A DNA stretch of 48,923 nucleotides from an uncultured Mucispirillum sp. (lineage in GTDB: Bacteria; Chrysiogenota; Deferribacteres; Deferribacterales; Mucispirillaceae), in contig CALUWI010000017.1 in the NCBI GenBank assembly GCA_944324465.1, positions 1 through 48,923 on the forward strand. Reading direction: 5' to 3'. Positions 40,904-48,923 of the stretch are shown here, one piece after another. The translations under genes and the position numbers were made by a program. Each line of letters starts with the position of its first letter. The first letter of the stretch is position 1. A model generated the notes under the pieces. It saw only the letters and a list, made by a program, of their open reading frames with translations, was not told the origin of the DNA and did no database searches.

Positions 40904-41224
40904 CTATTTTGTAAGCTCCCTGAAAAAACAGCTTTTTTCACCAGTATGACATGCCGCACCTATCTGATGAACTATATATAAAAGGCAGTCTTCATCACAG
41001 TCAACCATTACTTTTACAATCTTCTGCAGATGACCAGAAGTTTCCCCTTTTTTCCATAAAGATTTTCTGCTTCTTGAATAATAATAAGCATAACCTTCAT
41101 TTAAAGTGAGCTCTACAGCTTCCTTATTTGCATAAGCCTGCATAAGTACTTCTTTTGTGTCTGCATCCTGCACAACAACAGGTACTAAACCATTACCTTT
41201 TTCAAAGTCAATATTTATATTCAT
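40904..41224 (-). CDS. hisI: Phosphoribosyl-AMP cyclohydrolase HisI
   Basis: HisI opens the adenine ring of phosphoribosyl-AMP in histidine synthesis. The protein (106 aa from the chosen start) has the typical [77 protein letters not shown] segments. DCDEDC supplies Asp/Cys ligands for Mg and Zn and the later CHTG/SC Cys pair completes the zinc site. Length is that of a stand-alone HisI without the HisE domain. I chose ATG 41224; an upstream in-frame ATG lies inside hypE. It is cotranscribed with hyp genes, an unusual place for a his gene. Confidence 0.93.
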   Translation of the reverse strand: MNINIDFEKGNGLVPVVVQDADTKEVLMQAYANKEAVELTLNEGYAYYYSRSRKSLWKKGETSGHLQKIVKVMVDCDEDCLLYIVHQIGAACHTGEKSCFFRELTK

Positions 41225-41237
41225 AATTTTTACTGCC

Positions 41238-42230
41238 TTAACAAATTCTAGGTAAAAGTTCACCAGGCGGTAAATCTATATGGCGTTTTCCGCCAGAGAT
41301 TGTGTTTAACACTACTTTATTATCACTTGTAACTTCACCAATAACCGCGGCTCTTTCACCCTCTTTTACAGATTTTAAAGCTGCAAGCACTTTTTCACTA
41401 TCTTCAGCACCGCATATTATAACTGCAGCACCTTCGTTTGCAACACTTAATGGGTCAAACCCTAAAGTATCGCATAATTCTGCTACATCCTGCCTTAATG
41501 GTATTTTTTCTTCATCTATTAAAAAGCCTTTGCCGCTTTGCTCTGCTATTTCATTTAAAACAGCAGCCAAACCACCTCTTGTAGCATCTCTGCCAAATTT
41601 TACATTGTAAGGATAAACGGCTTTCATCATATTATTTAAACATGCACAGTCACTTGCAATGCTGCCTGCAAAGCCAAACTGACCTCTTTCAAGCATTACT
41701 GCCATACCATGACGGGCTATATCTGAAGTAACAATTACTTTATCACCTTCTTTAACAGCAGAAAAGTTATTTAAATTTTTAATAACTTTACCTACACCGC
41801 ATGTATTAATAATAACCCCATCAATACCGCCGCGCTCTACAACTTTTGTATCACCGCATACAATCTTTACACCAGCTTTTTTTGCTTCCTCTGCTGCACT
41901 CTGCACTATTTTTTCTAATTTTTCATAGCTGTAGCCTTCTGCAACAACTAAAGCAAAAGATAGATATAAAGGCTCTGCACCACTTACAGCTAAATCATTA
42001 ACTGTGCCGCATATAGACAGCTTTCCAATATTTCCGCCATTAAAAAATTCAGGACGGATAACAAAAGAATCTGTTGTAAAAGCAGTATTAGTGCTTGTTT
42101 CTACATGAGAAGCATCGCCAAGATTATTTAATACTTCATTATCAAAATATTTTAATATTATATCTTTTATAAAATTAGATGTCTGCCTGCCGCCTCCACC
42201 AATAGAAAGCGTTACTATTTTATCATCCAT
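41238..42230 (-). CDS. hypE: Hydrogenase maturation protein HypE
   Basis: HypE dehydrates its C-terminal thiocarboxamide to a thiocyanate that provides the CN ligands of [NiFe]-hydrogenase. The 330-residue protein has the PurM-like ATPase fold with [14 protein letters not shown] near the start, [60 protein letters not shown] and [10 protein letters not shown]. It ends in LLPRIC, with the required C-terminal Cys. It lies 7 bases after hypD and 13 bases before hisI. Confidence 0.96.
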   Translation of the reverse strand: MDDKIVTLSIGGGGRQTSNFIKDIILKYFDNEVLNNLGDASHVETSTNTAFTTDSFVIRPEFFNGGNIGKLSICGTVNDLAVSGAEPLYLSFALVVAEGYSYEKLEKIVQSAAEEAKKAGVKIVCGDTKVVERGGIDGVIINTCGVGKVIKNLNNFSAVKEGDKVIVTSDIARHGMAVMLERGQFGFAGSIASDCACLNNMMKAVYPYNVKFGRDATRGGLAAVLNEIAEQSGKGFLIDEEKIPLRQDVAELCDTLGFDPLSVANEGAAVIICGAEDSEKVLAALKSVKEGERAAVIGEVTSDNKVVLNTISGGKRHIDLPPGELLPRIC

Positions 42231-42237
42231 AATACAC

Positions 42238-43323
42238 CTATCTTAAAAATTTGTAATAAGCTGCACATGTTCCTTCTCCAGAAACCATGCAAGGTCCAAC
42301 AGGGTCTTCTGGAGTGCAGCGTTTAGCAAAAAGAGGACATTCCTGTGGCTTAATTTTGCCAGTAAGCACCTGCCCGCATTTGCAGCCTTTTATTTCTGTA
42401 ATATTTTTAGGCTGTAAGTTAAAGTGTTTTAATGCATCATATTCTGCATATTCATCTCTAATTGCAAGCCCGCTTTTTTTAAGCTCGCCAAGTCCACGCC
42501 ATACAGCATCACTTTCATAAAATACTTTTGCAAGTATTGCTCTAGCCTGAGCATTACCCTCATCTGGTACAACCCGCCTGTATTTATTTACTATATGAAA
42601 GTCATGATTGTTTGCTTGTTTTACTATTTCATATACTGCATCAAGCATTTCCACAGGCTCAAAACCAGCAACTACTGCCGCTTTTCCTGCTTTTATTAAT
42701 GGTTCATACAGCTGTACACCTGTTACTGCTGTTACATGACCTGGACATAAAAAACCATCTAAATGCAGCTCTTTATCACTTAATATTAAATCAAAAGCTG
42801 CAGGCATTGTTTTACAGAAAGATAAAACAGATAAATTTTTTATACCTTTCTCTTTTGCTGCCATAATTAAAGCTGCAATAGTTGGTGCTGTAGTTTCAAA
42901 ACCAATACCTAAAAATGTATAATGTTTATCTGGATTTTCTTCTGCCAGCTTTAATGTATCAAGCGGCGAATATACAACATTTACATCTGCACCACGGGCT
43001 CTTTTATCAATAAGAGTTTCACCATTACTTCCTGGTATTCTAAGTAAATCACCAAAACTTGCAACAGAAGCACCACGGTCAAGCAGTTCAAAAAATAAAT
43101 CAATCTCTCCCTGACTTGTTACACATACTGGGCATCCTGGACCAGAAATCAGCTCCACATTTTCAGGCAGCATACTTCTAAGTCCAGAGCGGGCAATAGC
43201 CATAGTATGAGTGCCGCATACTTCCATTATTTTATATGTTCTGCCAGCATCTGCTTCTTTTTTTATAGACTGGCTTACTTTTAAAGCAGTTTCTTTATCT
43301 CTAAAAGGAATGTTTGGATTCAT
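42238..43323 (-). CDS. hypD: Hydrogenase maturation protein HypD
   Basis: HypD, with HypC, is the iron-bound scaffold on which the Fe(CN)2CO group is built. The 361-residue protein contains EVCGTHTMAIARSGLRSMLP (Cys near 40), ISGPGCPVCVTSQGEID (Cys pair near 70), FETTAPTIA, LDGFLCPGHVTAVTG, and a C-terminal Cys cluster for the [4Fe-4S] site: IKGCKCGQVLTG, CPLFAKRC and PVGPCMVSGEGTCAAYYKF. All expected Cys appear present. The start overlaps the end of hypC by 23 bases. Confidence 0.96.
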   Translation of the reverse strand: MNPNIPFRDKETALKVSQSIKKEADAGRTYKIMEVCGTHTMAIARSGLRSMLPENVELISGPGCPVCVTSQGEIDLFFELLDRGASVASFGDLLRIPGSNGETLIDKRARGADVNVVYSPLDTLKLAEENPDKHYTFLGIGFETTAPTIAALIMAAKEKGIKNLSVLSFCKTMPAAFDLILSDKELHLDGFLCPGHVTAVTGVQLYEPLIKAGKAAVVAGFEPVEMLDAVYEIVKQANNHDFHIVNKYRRVVPDEGNAQARAILAKVFYESDAVWRGLGELKKSGLAIRDEYAEYDALKHFNLQPKNITEIKGCKCGQVLTGKIKPQECPLFAKRCTPEDPVGPCMVSGEGTCAAYYKFLR

Positions 43324-43534
43324 CTGTATAATCCAGTAAAAAATCTAATGTTTCTTTTGCTTCTTTCTCATCTATTTTAGAAATAGCAAACCCAGCATGA
43401 ACAACAACCCAGTCGCCCACTTTCACATCATCACCTAAAAAGATAGTAGATATTTCTCTTTTAGTGCCTGCAACATCTACAGTTGCCACATGCATATCTA
43501 ATTTTTCAATTAATCCTGGAAACCCTAAGCACAT
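43301..43534 (-). CDS. hypC: Hydrogenase maturation chaperone HypC
   Basis: HypC carries the iron complex from HypD to the hydrogenase large subunit. The 77-residue protein has the essential N-terminal Cys2 (MCLGFPGLIEKLD), then the OB-like barrel with ATVDVAGTKREISTIFLGDDVKVGDWVVVHAGFAISKIDE, which contains the GDWVxVHxGFAI motif and the His. The C-terminal helix overlaps hypD. hypA, hypB, hypF and the hydrogenase itself are not in the window. It starts 11 bases after the rhomboid gene. Confidence 0.95.
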   Translation of the reverse strand: MCLGFPGLIEKLDMHVATVDVAGTKREISTIFLGDDVKVGDWVVVHAGFAISKIDEKEAKETLDFLLDYTDESKHSF

Positions 43535-43545
43535 AATAACTCCCT

Positions 43546-44286
43546 TTATTTGTTATTTGATTTTTGTTTTATTTTTCCTGCTGTTTTAATAAATATACCA
43601 ATAATTACACCTGATAAAAAGCCGCCAATATGGGTCCAGTATGCAACATTTGATATATTGATAAACCTGTTTTTAACACCTATATATTCCTGAAATGAAC
43701 GAAGATATTCATTTAAATTAAAAAACTGCTCTCCATACCATAAGGAAAGCTGAAATATTAAAAACAGTAAAATAATTATTACTGCTGGAATATTTCTTAT
43801 TATTGCATATATTAATAAAAATATAAATGTTTTTATTTTTGAAAAGGGGAAAAATATAACAAACAGTCCCATAATACCTGCAACAGCACCACTTGAGCCT
43901 ACAACAGGATATTCAAGTGAAGGCATCATAAATGCTTCAGCAATTGCTGCCATAACCCCAAGCACAATATAAAGACATATAAATTTTACAGTGCCGAGAT
44001 ATTCTTCCACATTTTTACCAAAAACATATAAAAAATACATATTTACAACCACATGTAAAAAACTGCTGTGTAAAAACATATATGTAAAAAATGATGACAT
44101 TTTTTCACTTATACTTACTATCTCTGAAGGCATAGACAGCTTTAAAGGTAGAAAGCCGTGGTCTGCAAAAAGCAGCCCGTGATAATTAATGCGGAAATAT
44201 ATATAAATGGCTGTATTTAATAGTATAATCAGCCATACACCATAAGCAAATCTTGTTACTGGGATATTTGTTTTTAACGGAAACAT
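43546..44286 (-). CDS. Rhomboid family intramembrane serine protease
   Basis: The protein (246 aa) has about six membrane helices and the rhomboid catalytic pattern: FTYMFLHSSFLHVVVNMYFLYVFG (HxxxN motif in helix 2), catalytic Ser in GSSGAVAGIMG (helix 4) and catalytic His in YWTHIGGFLSGVIIGIF (helix 6). AGAGG lies 4 bases before the ATG at 44286, so I prefer this to an ATG 54 bases upstream that adds a hydrophobic leader. It probably cleaves membrane proteins in the inner membrane; the target is unknown. It leads the hyp-his-pil-lpx run with an 11-base gap to hypC. Confidence 0.88.
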   Translation of the reverse strand: MFPLKTNIPVTRFAYGVWLIILLNTAIYIYFRINYHGLLFADHGFLPLKLSMPSEIVSISEKMSSFFTYMFLHSSFLHVVVNMYFLYVFGKNVEEYLGTVKFICLYIVLGVMAAIAEAFMMPSLEYPVVGSSGAVAGIMGLFVIFFPFSKIKTFIFLLIYAIIRNIPAVIIILLFLIFQLSLWYGEQFFNLNEYLRSFQEYIGVKNRFINISNVAYWTHIGGFLSGVIIGIFIKTAGKIKQKSNNK

Positions 44287-44376
44287 AGCCCCTCTCATTA
44301 TTATGAAAAGTATTATAGTAGTTTGAAAAAATAATTGCAAATAGTTTTATAAAAAAAGAAGAAATGTAACAAAAAA

Positions 44377-44399
44377 GGCAGATGATGTTATCATCTGCC
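44377..44399 (-). terminator. Intrinsic terminator of the 44437-44856 gene
   Basis: GGCAGATGAT pairs with ATCATCTGCC around a 3-base loop; on the minus strand six T residues follow. It lies about 40 bases past the stop codon and isolates the gene from the rhomboid/hyp run. Confidence 0.85.
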
Positions 44400-44436
44400 C
44401 TTATAATGTGTAATTGATTGAGTCTAAAAAAATATG

Positions 44437-44856
44437 TTATTTGGTTCTTGTATAAGATACTGGACCACCTACTCTGCCCCATGGGTCTACATGGAAGAAG
44501 AATGAATTGCCGCTGCCGTCTTTTACATACACTCTAAAAGCCTGAACGCCTTTACCAGCTCTATTAAAAGTTTCTACTGATTCTATATAGTAGCCTTTTA
44601 AGTTTTGTATGTATTTTTCAACAGCATTTTTTGCCTGGTCAGCAGTAACAATCACTGGCTCACCCATAGCCATGCCTTTACCACCTTTGCCTGCTCTTGG
44701 TCCATATACACCACTTGTGCATAATGGGCAGTCAGGATAAGGACAGTTATAATATGCTCCATTACCATTTTTGTTTTGTGCTCCCATGTTACCTTGAGCA
44801 AAAACAAAACCTGCCATAACAAAAATCAAAAGCAATGATAATACTATCCGTTTCAT
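44437..44856 (-). CDS. Secreted PepSY-like protein, paralogue 1
   Basis: From ATG 44856 the protein has 139 residues: a Sec signal peptide (MKRIVLSLLLIFVMAGFVFAQ), a Cys/Gly/Asn-rich segment with YNCPYPDCPLCTSG, and a C-terminal domain (about 65-135) of helix-strand-strand type: VTADQAKNAVEKYIQNLKGYYIESVE, VQAFRVYVKDGSGNSFFFHVDPWGRVGGPV. This domain recurs in the next two genes and looks like a short PepSY-like domain. GGAGG lies 6 bases before the chosen ATG; an in-frame ATG 36 bases upstream has no such site. The Cys residues may bind metal or form disulfides in the periplasm. Function unknown. Confidence 0.78.
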   Translation of the reverse strand: MKRIVLSLLLIFVMAGFVFAQGNMGAQNKNGNGAYYNCPYPDCPLCTSGVYGPRAGKGGKGMAMGEPVIVTADQAKNAVEKYIQNLKGYYIESVETFNRAGKGVQAFRVYVKDGSGNSFFFHVDPWGRVGGPVSYTRTK

Positions 44857-44950
44857 AACATACCTCCCAAAACTTACATACTTATCTACCACTCTCTAAT
44901 AAGTATGACAGGCAAATAAATATAAAGTTCTATAAATTTAATATAAATTT

Positions 44951-45592
44951 TTAATTATTTTGTGCTACATCAGCTAAAGGGCCTCTTGCAAAGCCAAATG
45001 GGTTAACAAAATAGTATAACTGATTACCTGCACTGTCTTTAACATTTACTTTGTATGCAGTACCTCTGCGTACCTGTACTTCTTCTGTTGATGTAATAGT
45101 ATAGCCTTTTAAGTTAGCAATAGCTTGTTTTACAATTTCTTCTGCTTGAGCTATAGTTGTAACTGATGCCTGACCGTTATTCATCATACCATAGCCGCGT
45201 CCCATCATACCATGACCCATACCGTGACCCATGCCATGTCCCATTCCATAACCGTAGCCATAACCACAGCCAGTATTACAGAAATTATCAGCTACTTCAC
45301 TAGTTACAGGACCTCTTGCAAAACCGAATGGAGTTACAACATAATATTCTGTACTGCCTGCTGCATTTTTTACAGCTACTTTATAACCTGTGCCTCTGCG
45401 AAGCTGTATTTCTTCAGAGCCTGTTACTGCATAACCATCTTTTGATGCAATAACACCTTTAACTATATCTTCAGCCTGAGCTGATGATGTAACTTGTGTG
45501 CCGTTAGACCAGCATCCACCCATACCCATTTGTGCATAAGCAAATGAGCCTAATGCTAAGACAATAAATGATATTAAAATTAATTTTTTCAT
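44951..45592 (-). CDS. Secreted protein with two PepSY-like domains and a Gly/Met/His linker, paralogue 2
   Basis: The 213-residue protein has a signal peptide (cleavage probably after AYA, residue 20), then domain 1 (about 35-95) and domain 2 (about 145-208). The domains are strongly alike: AQAEDIVKGVIASKDGYAVTG versus AQAEEIVKQAIANLKGYTITS (quoted separately), and both end in PFGFARGP. Between them lies a linker with YGYGYGMGHGMGHGMGHGMM, a row of Met and His suited to copper or other soft metal binding. The internal duplication suggests fusion of two ancestral one-domain genes like its neighbour at 45812. GAGGTGAT precedes the ATG. It is probably periplasmic; no enzyme motif is visible. 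Confidence 0.78.
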   Translation of the reverse strand: MKKLILISFIVLALGSFAYAQMGMGGCWSNGTQVTSSAQAEDIVKGVIASKDGYAVTGSEEIQLRRGTGYKVAVKNAAGSTEYYVVTPFGFARGPVTSEVADNFCNTGCGYGYGYGMGHGMGHGMGHGMMGRGYGMMNNGQASVTTIAQAEEIVKQAIANLKGYTITSTEEVQVRRGTAYKVNVKDSAGNQLYYFVNPFGFARGPLADVAQNN

Positions 45593-45744
45593 GGTATCAC
45601 CTCATTTTTATACCTAATTTTTTATATCTATAATATTTTTATACAGCTGCTTTCAAATAAGTAGATAACTTAATTTAAAATAAGTTCATTTTTTTAATTT
45701 CTGCTTTATAACAAATTTATAAAAATTTTTAATAAAAACTTATA

Positions 45745-45808
45745 ATAAACTGGCAGATAAATATTAATATTTAAGGGATAAAATGCTTATAAATATCTGC
45801 CAGTTTAT
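45745..45808 (-). terminator. Long hairpin after the 45812-46117 gene
   Basis: A 15-bp perfect stem (starting ATAAACTGGCAGATA on the plus strand) encloses a 34-base AT-rich loop, beginning 3 bases past the stop codon. The minus side continues TTATAAGTTTTTATT, giving a weak T tail. Confidence 0.7.
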
Positions 45809-45811
45809 ATT

Positions 45812-46117
45812 CTATCTAAAAAGGATAACTTCACCCCATGGGTTTACATGGTATTCGTAAGTTTTGCCATTATCATCAGATACATTAATAATATACATTG
45901 TTCCTCTGCGGCCTTGTCCTTCTGATGCTGATACAACTTTTGCACCTTTAATATTAGAAGCCTGCTGCAGCACTAATGCTTTAGCTTCTTCTATATTTGC
46001 AACACTTGTCTGCTGAACACCTGCTCTGCCCATTCCTCTACCCATACCCATTTGAGCATAAGCTGCCATACTAAATGCAAGTGTTAAAACAACTACTAAT
46101 GACATTATTTTTCTCAT
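45812..46117 (-). CDS. Secreted PepSY-like protein, paralogue 3 (single domain)
   Basis: From ATG 46117 the protein has 101 residues: a signal peptide ending near AAYAQ, a short Met/Gly/Arg stretch (MGMGRGMGRAG), and one domain with ANIEEAKALVLQQASNIKGAKVVSASE, GRRGTMYIINVSDDNGKTYEYHVNPWGEVILF. The RRGT and NPWG motifs align with RRGT and NPFG in the gene at 44951. AAGGAG lies 6 bases before the chosen ATG and immediately before an ATG six bases further upstream, which is therefore rejected. It is the smallest form of the family and may resemble the ancestor of the two-domain protein. Confidence 0.78.
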   Translation of the reverse strand: MRKIMSLVVVLTLAFSMAAYAQMGMGRGMGRAGVQQTSVANIEEAKALVLQQASNIKGAKVVSASEGQGRRGTMYIINVSDDNGKTYEYHVNPWGEVILFR

Positions 46118-46326
46118 ATACATCTCCTTATATGTAAGGCTTTTTATTTATTTATTTTTTCTTACCGCCTTATGCTTGATAGACAGTGTACTTATGTAAA
46201 AGTTTTTAAAAAAATAAAAATTTTTTAAGAAAATAAAAAAATACTGTATTATAAATAAGTTACAGTTATAAAAAATATGATATTGAATTATGAATTTAAA
46301 AAGATATGAAAAATGGATAAAAAAAA

Positions 46327-46345
46327 GGCTGCTTATTAAGCAGCC
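46327..46345 (-). terminator. Terminator after tRNA-Pro
   Basis: GGCTGCTT pairs with AAGCAGCC around a 3-base loop, with eight T residues following on the minus strand. It begins 5 bases past the tRNA 3' end. Confidence 0.92.
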
Positions 46346-46350
46346 AAAAA

Positions 46351-46422
46351 TCGGGGCGACAGGATTTGAACCTGCGACATCATGTTCCCAAGACATGCGC
46401 GCTACCCCTGCGCTACGCCCCG
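46351..46422 (-). tRNA. tRNA-Pro (anticodon UGG)
   Basis: The minus strand folds into a full cloverleaf of 72 bases: acceptor stem CGGGGCG/CGCCCCG with discriminator A, D arm GCGC/GCGC, anticodon arm CATGT/ACATG with loop CTTGGGA (anticodon TGG), and T arm GCAGG-TTCAAAT-CCTGT. CCA is not encoded. A strong terminator follows. Confidence 0.96.
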
Positions 46423-46621
46423 CTTGAGAGTATTATGTATATATTAAACTCTCATTCTTGTCAACAGTTTTTTTTAATTTTTTTAAAAAAAATTTTTACT
46501 ATCTATTTTGACTAAAAAATTCTTTATTTTATATAAAAAAATGTTAGACATATAGTTAAATAAGTTATATAATAAAGCCATAGATTATGTAGTTTTTAAA
46601 CTTAATATTAAGGAATGTATC

Positions 46622-48883
46622 ATGCAGATAATAATGAATTCATCAATAGCTAAATTACTTAATCAGTCACCTATACCTGCTGTAATAATTAATGGCGAAA
46701 CAGGCAATATATGGTATAATGACGCATATGTTAATACATTAAAAGATTTTCCTAATTTGATTGATGCACTGCAAAACCTTTTTTCTATGAGTGAAAATGA
46801 AGTTTTCAGCTTTATTAACAGCAGACATTCAGAAAAATTAGATGCAAAATATAAAGATGTAAAATATTATGTATTAAAAGAGTATAGAAAATCTATTAAC
46901 TTTACTATAATATCAATAATTCCAGAAAATAAATATAATTATAACCCTGATGATGCCATCATTACTGAAGAATACTTTTTTATGAATGTGCCTCAGCCTT
47001 GTGTTATATTTGATTTTTATTCTAAAAAAGTAGAAACTGCAAATAATGCTTTTTTAAAAATATGCGGTATTCCTGTTGAGCATATTAGAAATATGTATAT
47101 AGCAAGCCTTTTTCATGAAAGTGCTCACTTAATAAATAACTACTTAAACTCACCTATTCCATATACTAAAACTTTTTTAATTAACCAGTATGATTTAGAT
47201 ATTAATAAAATAATGATATTTGAAGTTATACCTATAATTAAAGAAGAAGTAAATGACAATAAAAAAGAATATAAAGTCATATTTATGATGAGAGATATTT
47301 TTGGTGAAATAGAAACTCAAATAGACCAGATAAGCGAAGACTTTCTCCGTTATCAGTTTTTAACTCGTTCTATTTCTGATGGTATGCTTATTGTAAATAA
47401 TGGTATAATAATAGATGTTAATAATGCTGCATGCACATTATGGCGTTATGAAAAAGAAGAATTAATTAACAAACCGCTTTCTCTTATTATTCCAGATGCA
47501 TCTCAATATATAGATAATGCATCTACAGTAAAAGGAAGCTCAATAAGGTTTGTTGGTATAAGAAAAGATAAAACTCAATTTAATGGTGCATTAAAAGTTC
47601 GGGCCTTTGATTATTTAAATAAACGCTCTATGGTGTATATTGTTAGAGACTTAACAGACCATATTGCAGTTGAAAGGCTTATGGAAACACAAGCAGATTT
47701 TACATCAGAAATATTTGATACTCAACCAAATATGATTGCTGTTTTTAATGAAAACCATATGCTTACAAGATGCAATAAACTGTTTTTAGATTTCTTTGGC
47801 TACACTTCTATAGAAGAAGCAATACACAATATTGGCGAAATTTCTGCAAGATTTTTAGATGGTGATGATAATACATTTATTACAAGTGCTAATAAAGATA
47901 ACTGGTTTATCCTGCCTATTGAACACCAGAATATAGAATATATGGTAGGTATGAATGATAAAACAGGCAACTACAATATATTTAACTTAAAATCTACATT
48001 AATGGAAAACGAAACAAATACATTTTATGTAGTTTCTTTTACTAATATTACAGAAACAATTGAAAGACAGAGATGCTTAAAAGAAGCAAATAACTTAATC
48101 CAGTCATACAGTGATGATTTAAAAAATACTATTGAATCAAATATGGTAACATTAGCACAGTATCAAAAACTTGCAACTATCGGTACAATGATTGGCTTTA
48201 TTACTCACCAGTGGAAACAGCCCCTTAATGCTATTGGACTTATTGCCCAAAATACTGAAGATATTTTAGAAGAAGATGAAGAATTTGATAAAGAAGAACT
48301 TGCAGATATGATGCAGTCCATTATGAATCATGTAATGTTTATGTCTGAAACAATGGAAAACTTTAAAAACTTTTTCAAACCAGAAGATGTAAGTGTACCA
48401 TTTAAAGTCAGTCAGGCTATTAAATCTATAATGGGTCTTTTAACACCTGTTTTGAAAAAAAGTAATATTGAAGTTATATACGATATGCCAGTTCAGCTTG
48501 AAAATTTAAAAGTCTTTGGTTTTACTAATGATTTAAAACAAGTTATAATGAATATTGTTGTTAACGGAAAAGACTCTATTGTGCAGAGAAAAGAAAGCGA
48601 ACCAGACTTAAAAGGACAAATCGGCATTAAAATAGATAACCATAATGATGAACGCATTATTATCACAATTACAGATAACGGCACAGGACTTAGTGAAGAA
48701 ACTTTAAGAAAAATATTTGAAATGCATTATACTACAAAAGGCTCACAGGGCACAGGTATTGGTATGTATATGGCTCAAATGATTGTAGAAAAAATGAATG
48801 GCATTTTACATGTTAGAAATAGAGAAGATGGTGAAAAAGGTGCTCAAATAATTTTAAACCTGCCTGTTCATACTGGTCAATAA
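46622..48883 (+). CDS. Soluble multi-PAS sensor histidine kinase
   Basis: The 753-residue protein has no membrane segment, so it senses inside the cell. Up to four PAS-like domains can be seen: about 10-105 (IPAVIINGETGNIWYNDAYV), 118-230 (QPCVIFDFYSKKVETANNAF), 240-350 (ISDGMLIVNNGIIIDVNNAAC) and 360-480 (TQPNMIAVFNENHMLTRCNKLF). A coiled segment leads to the kinase core: phospho-acceptor H529 in GFITHQWKQPLNAIG, then N box VIMNIVVNGKDSI, G1 ITDNGTGL and G2 GSQGTGIGMYMAQMIV. No receiver domain is attached and no response regulator gene is adjacent within the window. AAGGA lies 7 bases before the ATG at 46622. Signal (redox or metabolite) is unknown. Confidence 0.9.
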   Translation: MQIIMNSSIAKLLNQSPIPAVIINGETGNIWYNDAYVNTLKDFPNLIDALQNLFSMSENEVFSFINSRHSEKLDAKYKDVKYYVLKEYRKSINFTIISIIPENKYNYNPDDAIITEEYFFMNVPQPCVIFDFYSKKVETANNAFLKICGIPVEHIRNMYIASLFHESAHLINNYLNSPIPYTKTFLINQYDLDINKIMIFEVIPIIKEEVNDNKKEYKVIFMMRDIFGEIETQIDQISEDFLRYQFLTRSISDGMLIVNNGIIIDVNNAACTLWRYEKEELINKPLSLIIPDASQYIDNASTVKGSSIRFVGIRKDKTQFNGALKVRAFDYLNKRSMVYIVRDLTDHIAVERLMETQADFTSEIFDTQPNMIAVFNENHMLTRCNKLFLDFFGYTSIEEAIHNIGEISARFLDGDDNTFITSANKDNWFILPIEHQNIEYMVGMNDKTGNYNIFNLKSTLMENETNTFYVVSFTNITETIERQRCLKEANNLIQSYSDDLKNTIESNMVTLAQYQKLATIGTMIGFITHQWKQPLNAIGLIAQNTEDILEEDEEFDKEELADMMQSIMNHVMFMSETMENFKNFFKPEDVSVPFKVSQAIKSIMGLLTPVLKKSNIEVIYDMPVQLENLKVFGFTNDLKQVIMNIVVNGKDSIVQRKESEPDLKGQIGIKIDNHNDERIIITITDNGTGLSEETLRKIFEMHYTTKGSQGTGIGMYMAQMIVEKMNGILHVRNREDGEKGAQIILNLPVHTGQ

Positions 48884-48923
48884 ATATACTGTATAAAAAA
48901 TATTTTTATTATATTAAGGCTGA

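Noticed and set aside
46148-46396. Minus-strand open frame of 82 codons beginning MSWEHDVAGSNPVAP
   Set aside because: Its start lies within the tRNA-Pro gene and it reads through the tRNA terminator; such frames over tRNA genes are a frequent artefact.

Overview
The window looks like chromosomal DNA from a very AT-rich, Gram-negative, strictly or largely anaerobic bacterium. The outer-membrane side is shown by two TonB-dependent receptors, two TonB proteins, ExbB/ExbD, LpxB and several lipoproteins. Anaerobic life is suggested by the oxygen-independent heme-opening radical SAM enzyme HutW/ChuW, hydrogenase maturation genes hypCDE, an EFR1-type flavodoxin/ferredoxin protein and futalosine-pathway menaquinone synthesis (mqnB). 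The combination fits a Deferribacterota gut anaerobe such as Mucispirillum; this is inference from gene content and base composition, not a database match.

Left part (0-11.6 kb): a cut-off repeat lipoprotein, an unknown lipoprotein, then a tightly packed minus-strand operon of nine genes: hutW, TonB-dependent receptor, ECF S component, EcfT, fused EcfAA', a His-rich/HutX/flavodoxin fusion, exbB, exbD, tonB. I read it as a complete heme capture, import and anaerobic ring-opening system in which an ECF transporter takes the place of the usual BtuCD-type heme transporter. A Fur-like palindrome lies upstream of hutW.

Middle left (11.6-23.9 kb): a double AAA+ ATPase, then a second TonB-linked metal system: tonB, BtuCD/MolBC-type ATPase and permease, a THEP1-like NTPase and a class III binding protein (minus), divergent FmdE and DUF364 genes (plus), a second TonB-dependent receptor and an FN3/5'-nucleotidase-C lipoprotein (minus). 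Four inverted sequences resembling ModE operators (ATCGTTATATA half sites, 5-6 base spacers) sit in the control regions of exactly these genes. Together with FmdE and the MolBCA precedent this suggests TonB-driven molybdate/tungstate (or Mo/W-chelate) uptake, the best candidate here for an undescribed system.

Middle right (24-37.5 kb): a DcuC-like carrier with two M20 hydrolases (one AbgA-like); a lytic-transglycosylase-like protein with mqnB; a large lipoprotein with seven 14-residue repeats; a 1.6 kb gene-free stretch full of direct and inverted repeats; a YihY/cNMP-fold fusion; and mnmA, yajQ, EFR1-type and lipoprotein genes.

Right part (37.7-48.9 kb): a minus-strand run rhomboid-hypC-hypD-hypE-hisI-pilM-like-lipoprotein-lpxB; three secreted PepSY-like paralogues, two of them with Met-, Gly- or His-rich segments; a tRNA-Pro(UGG); and a soluble multi-PAS histidine kinase.
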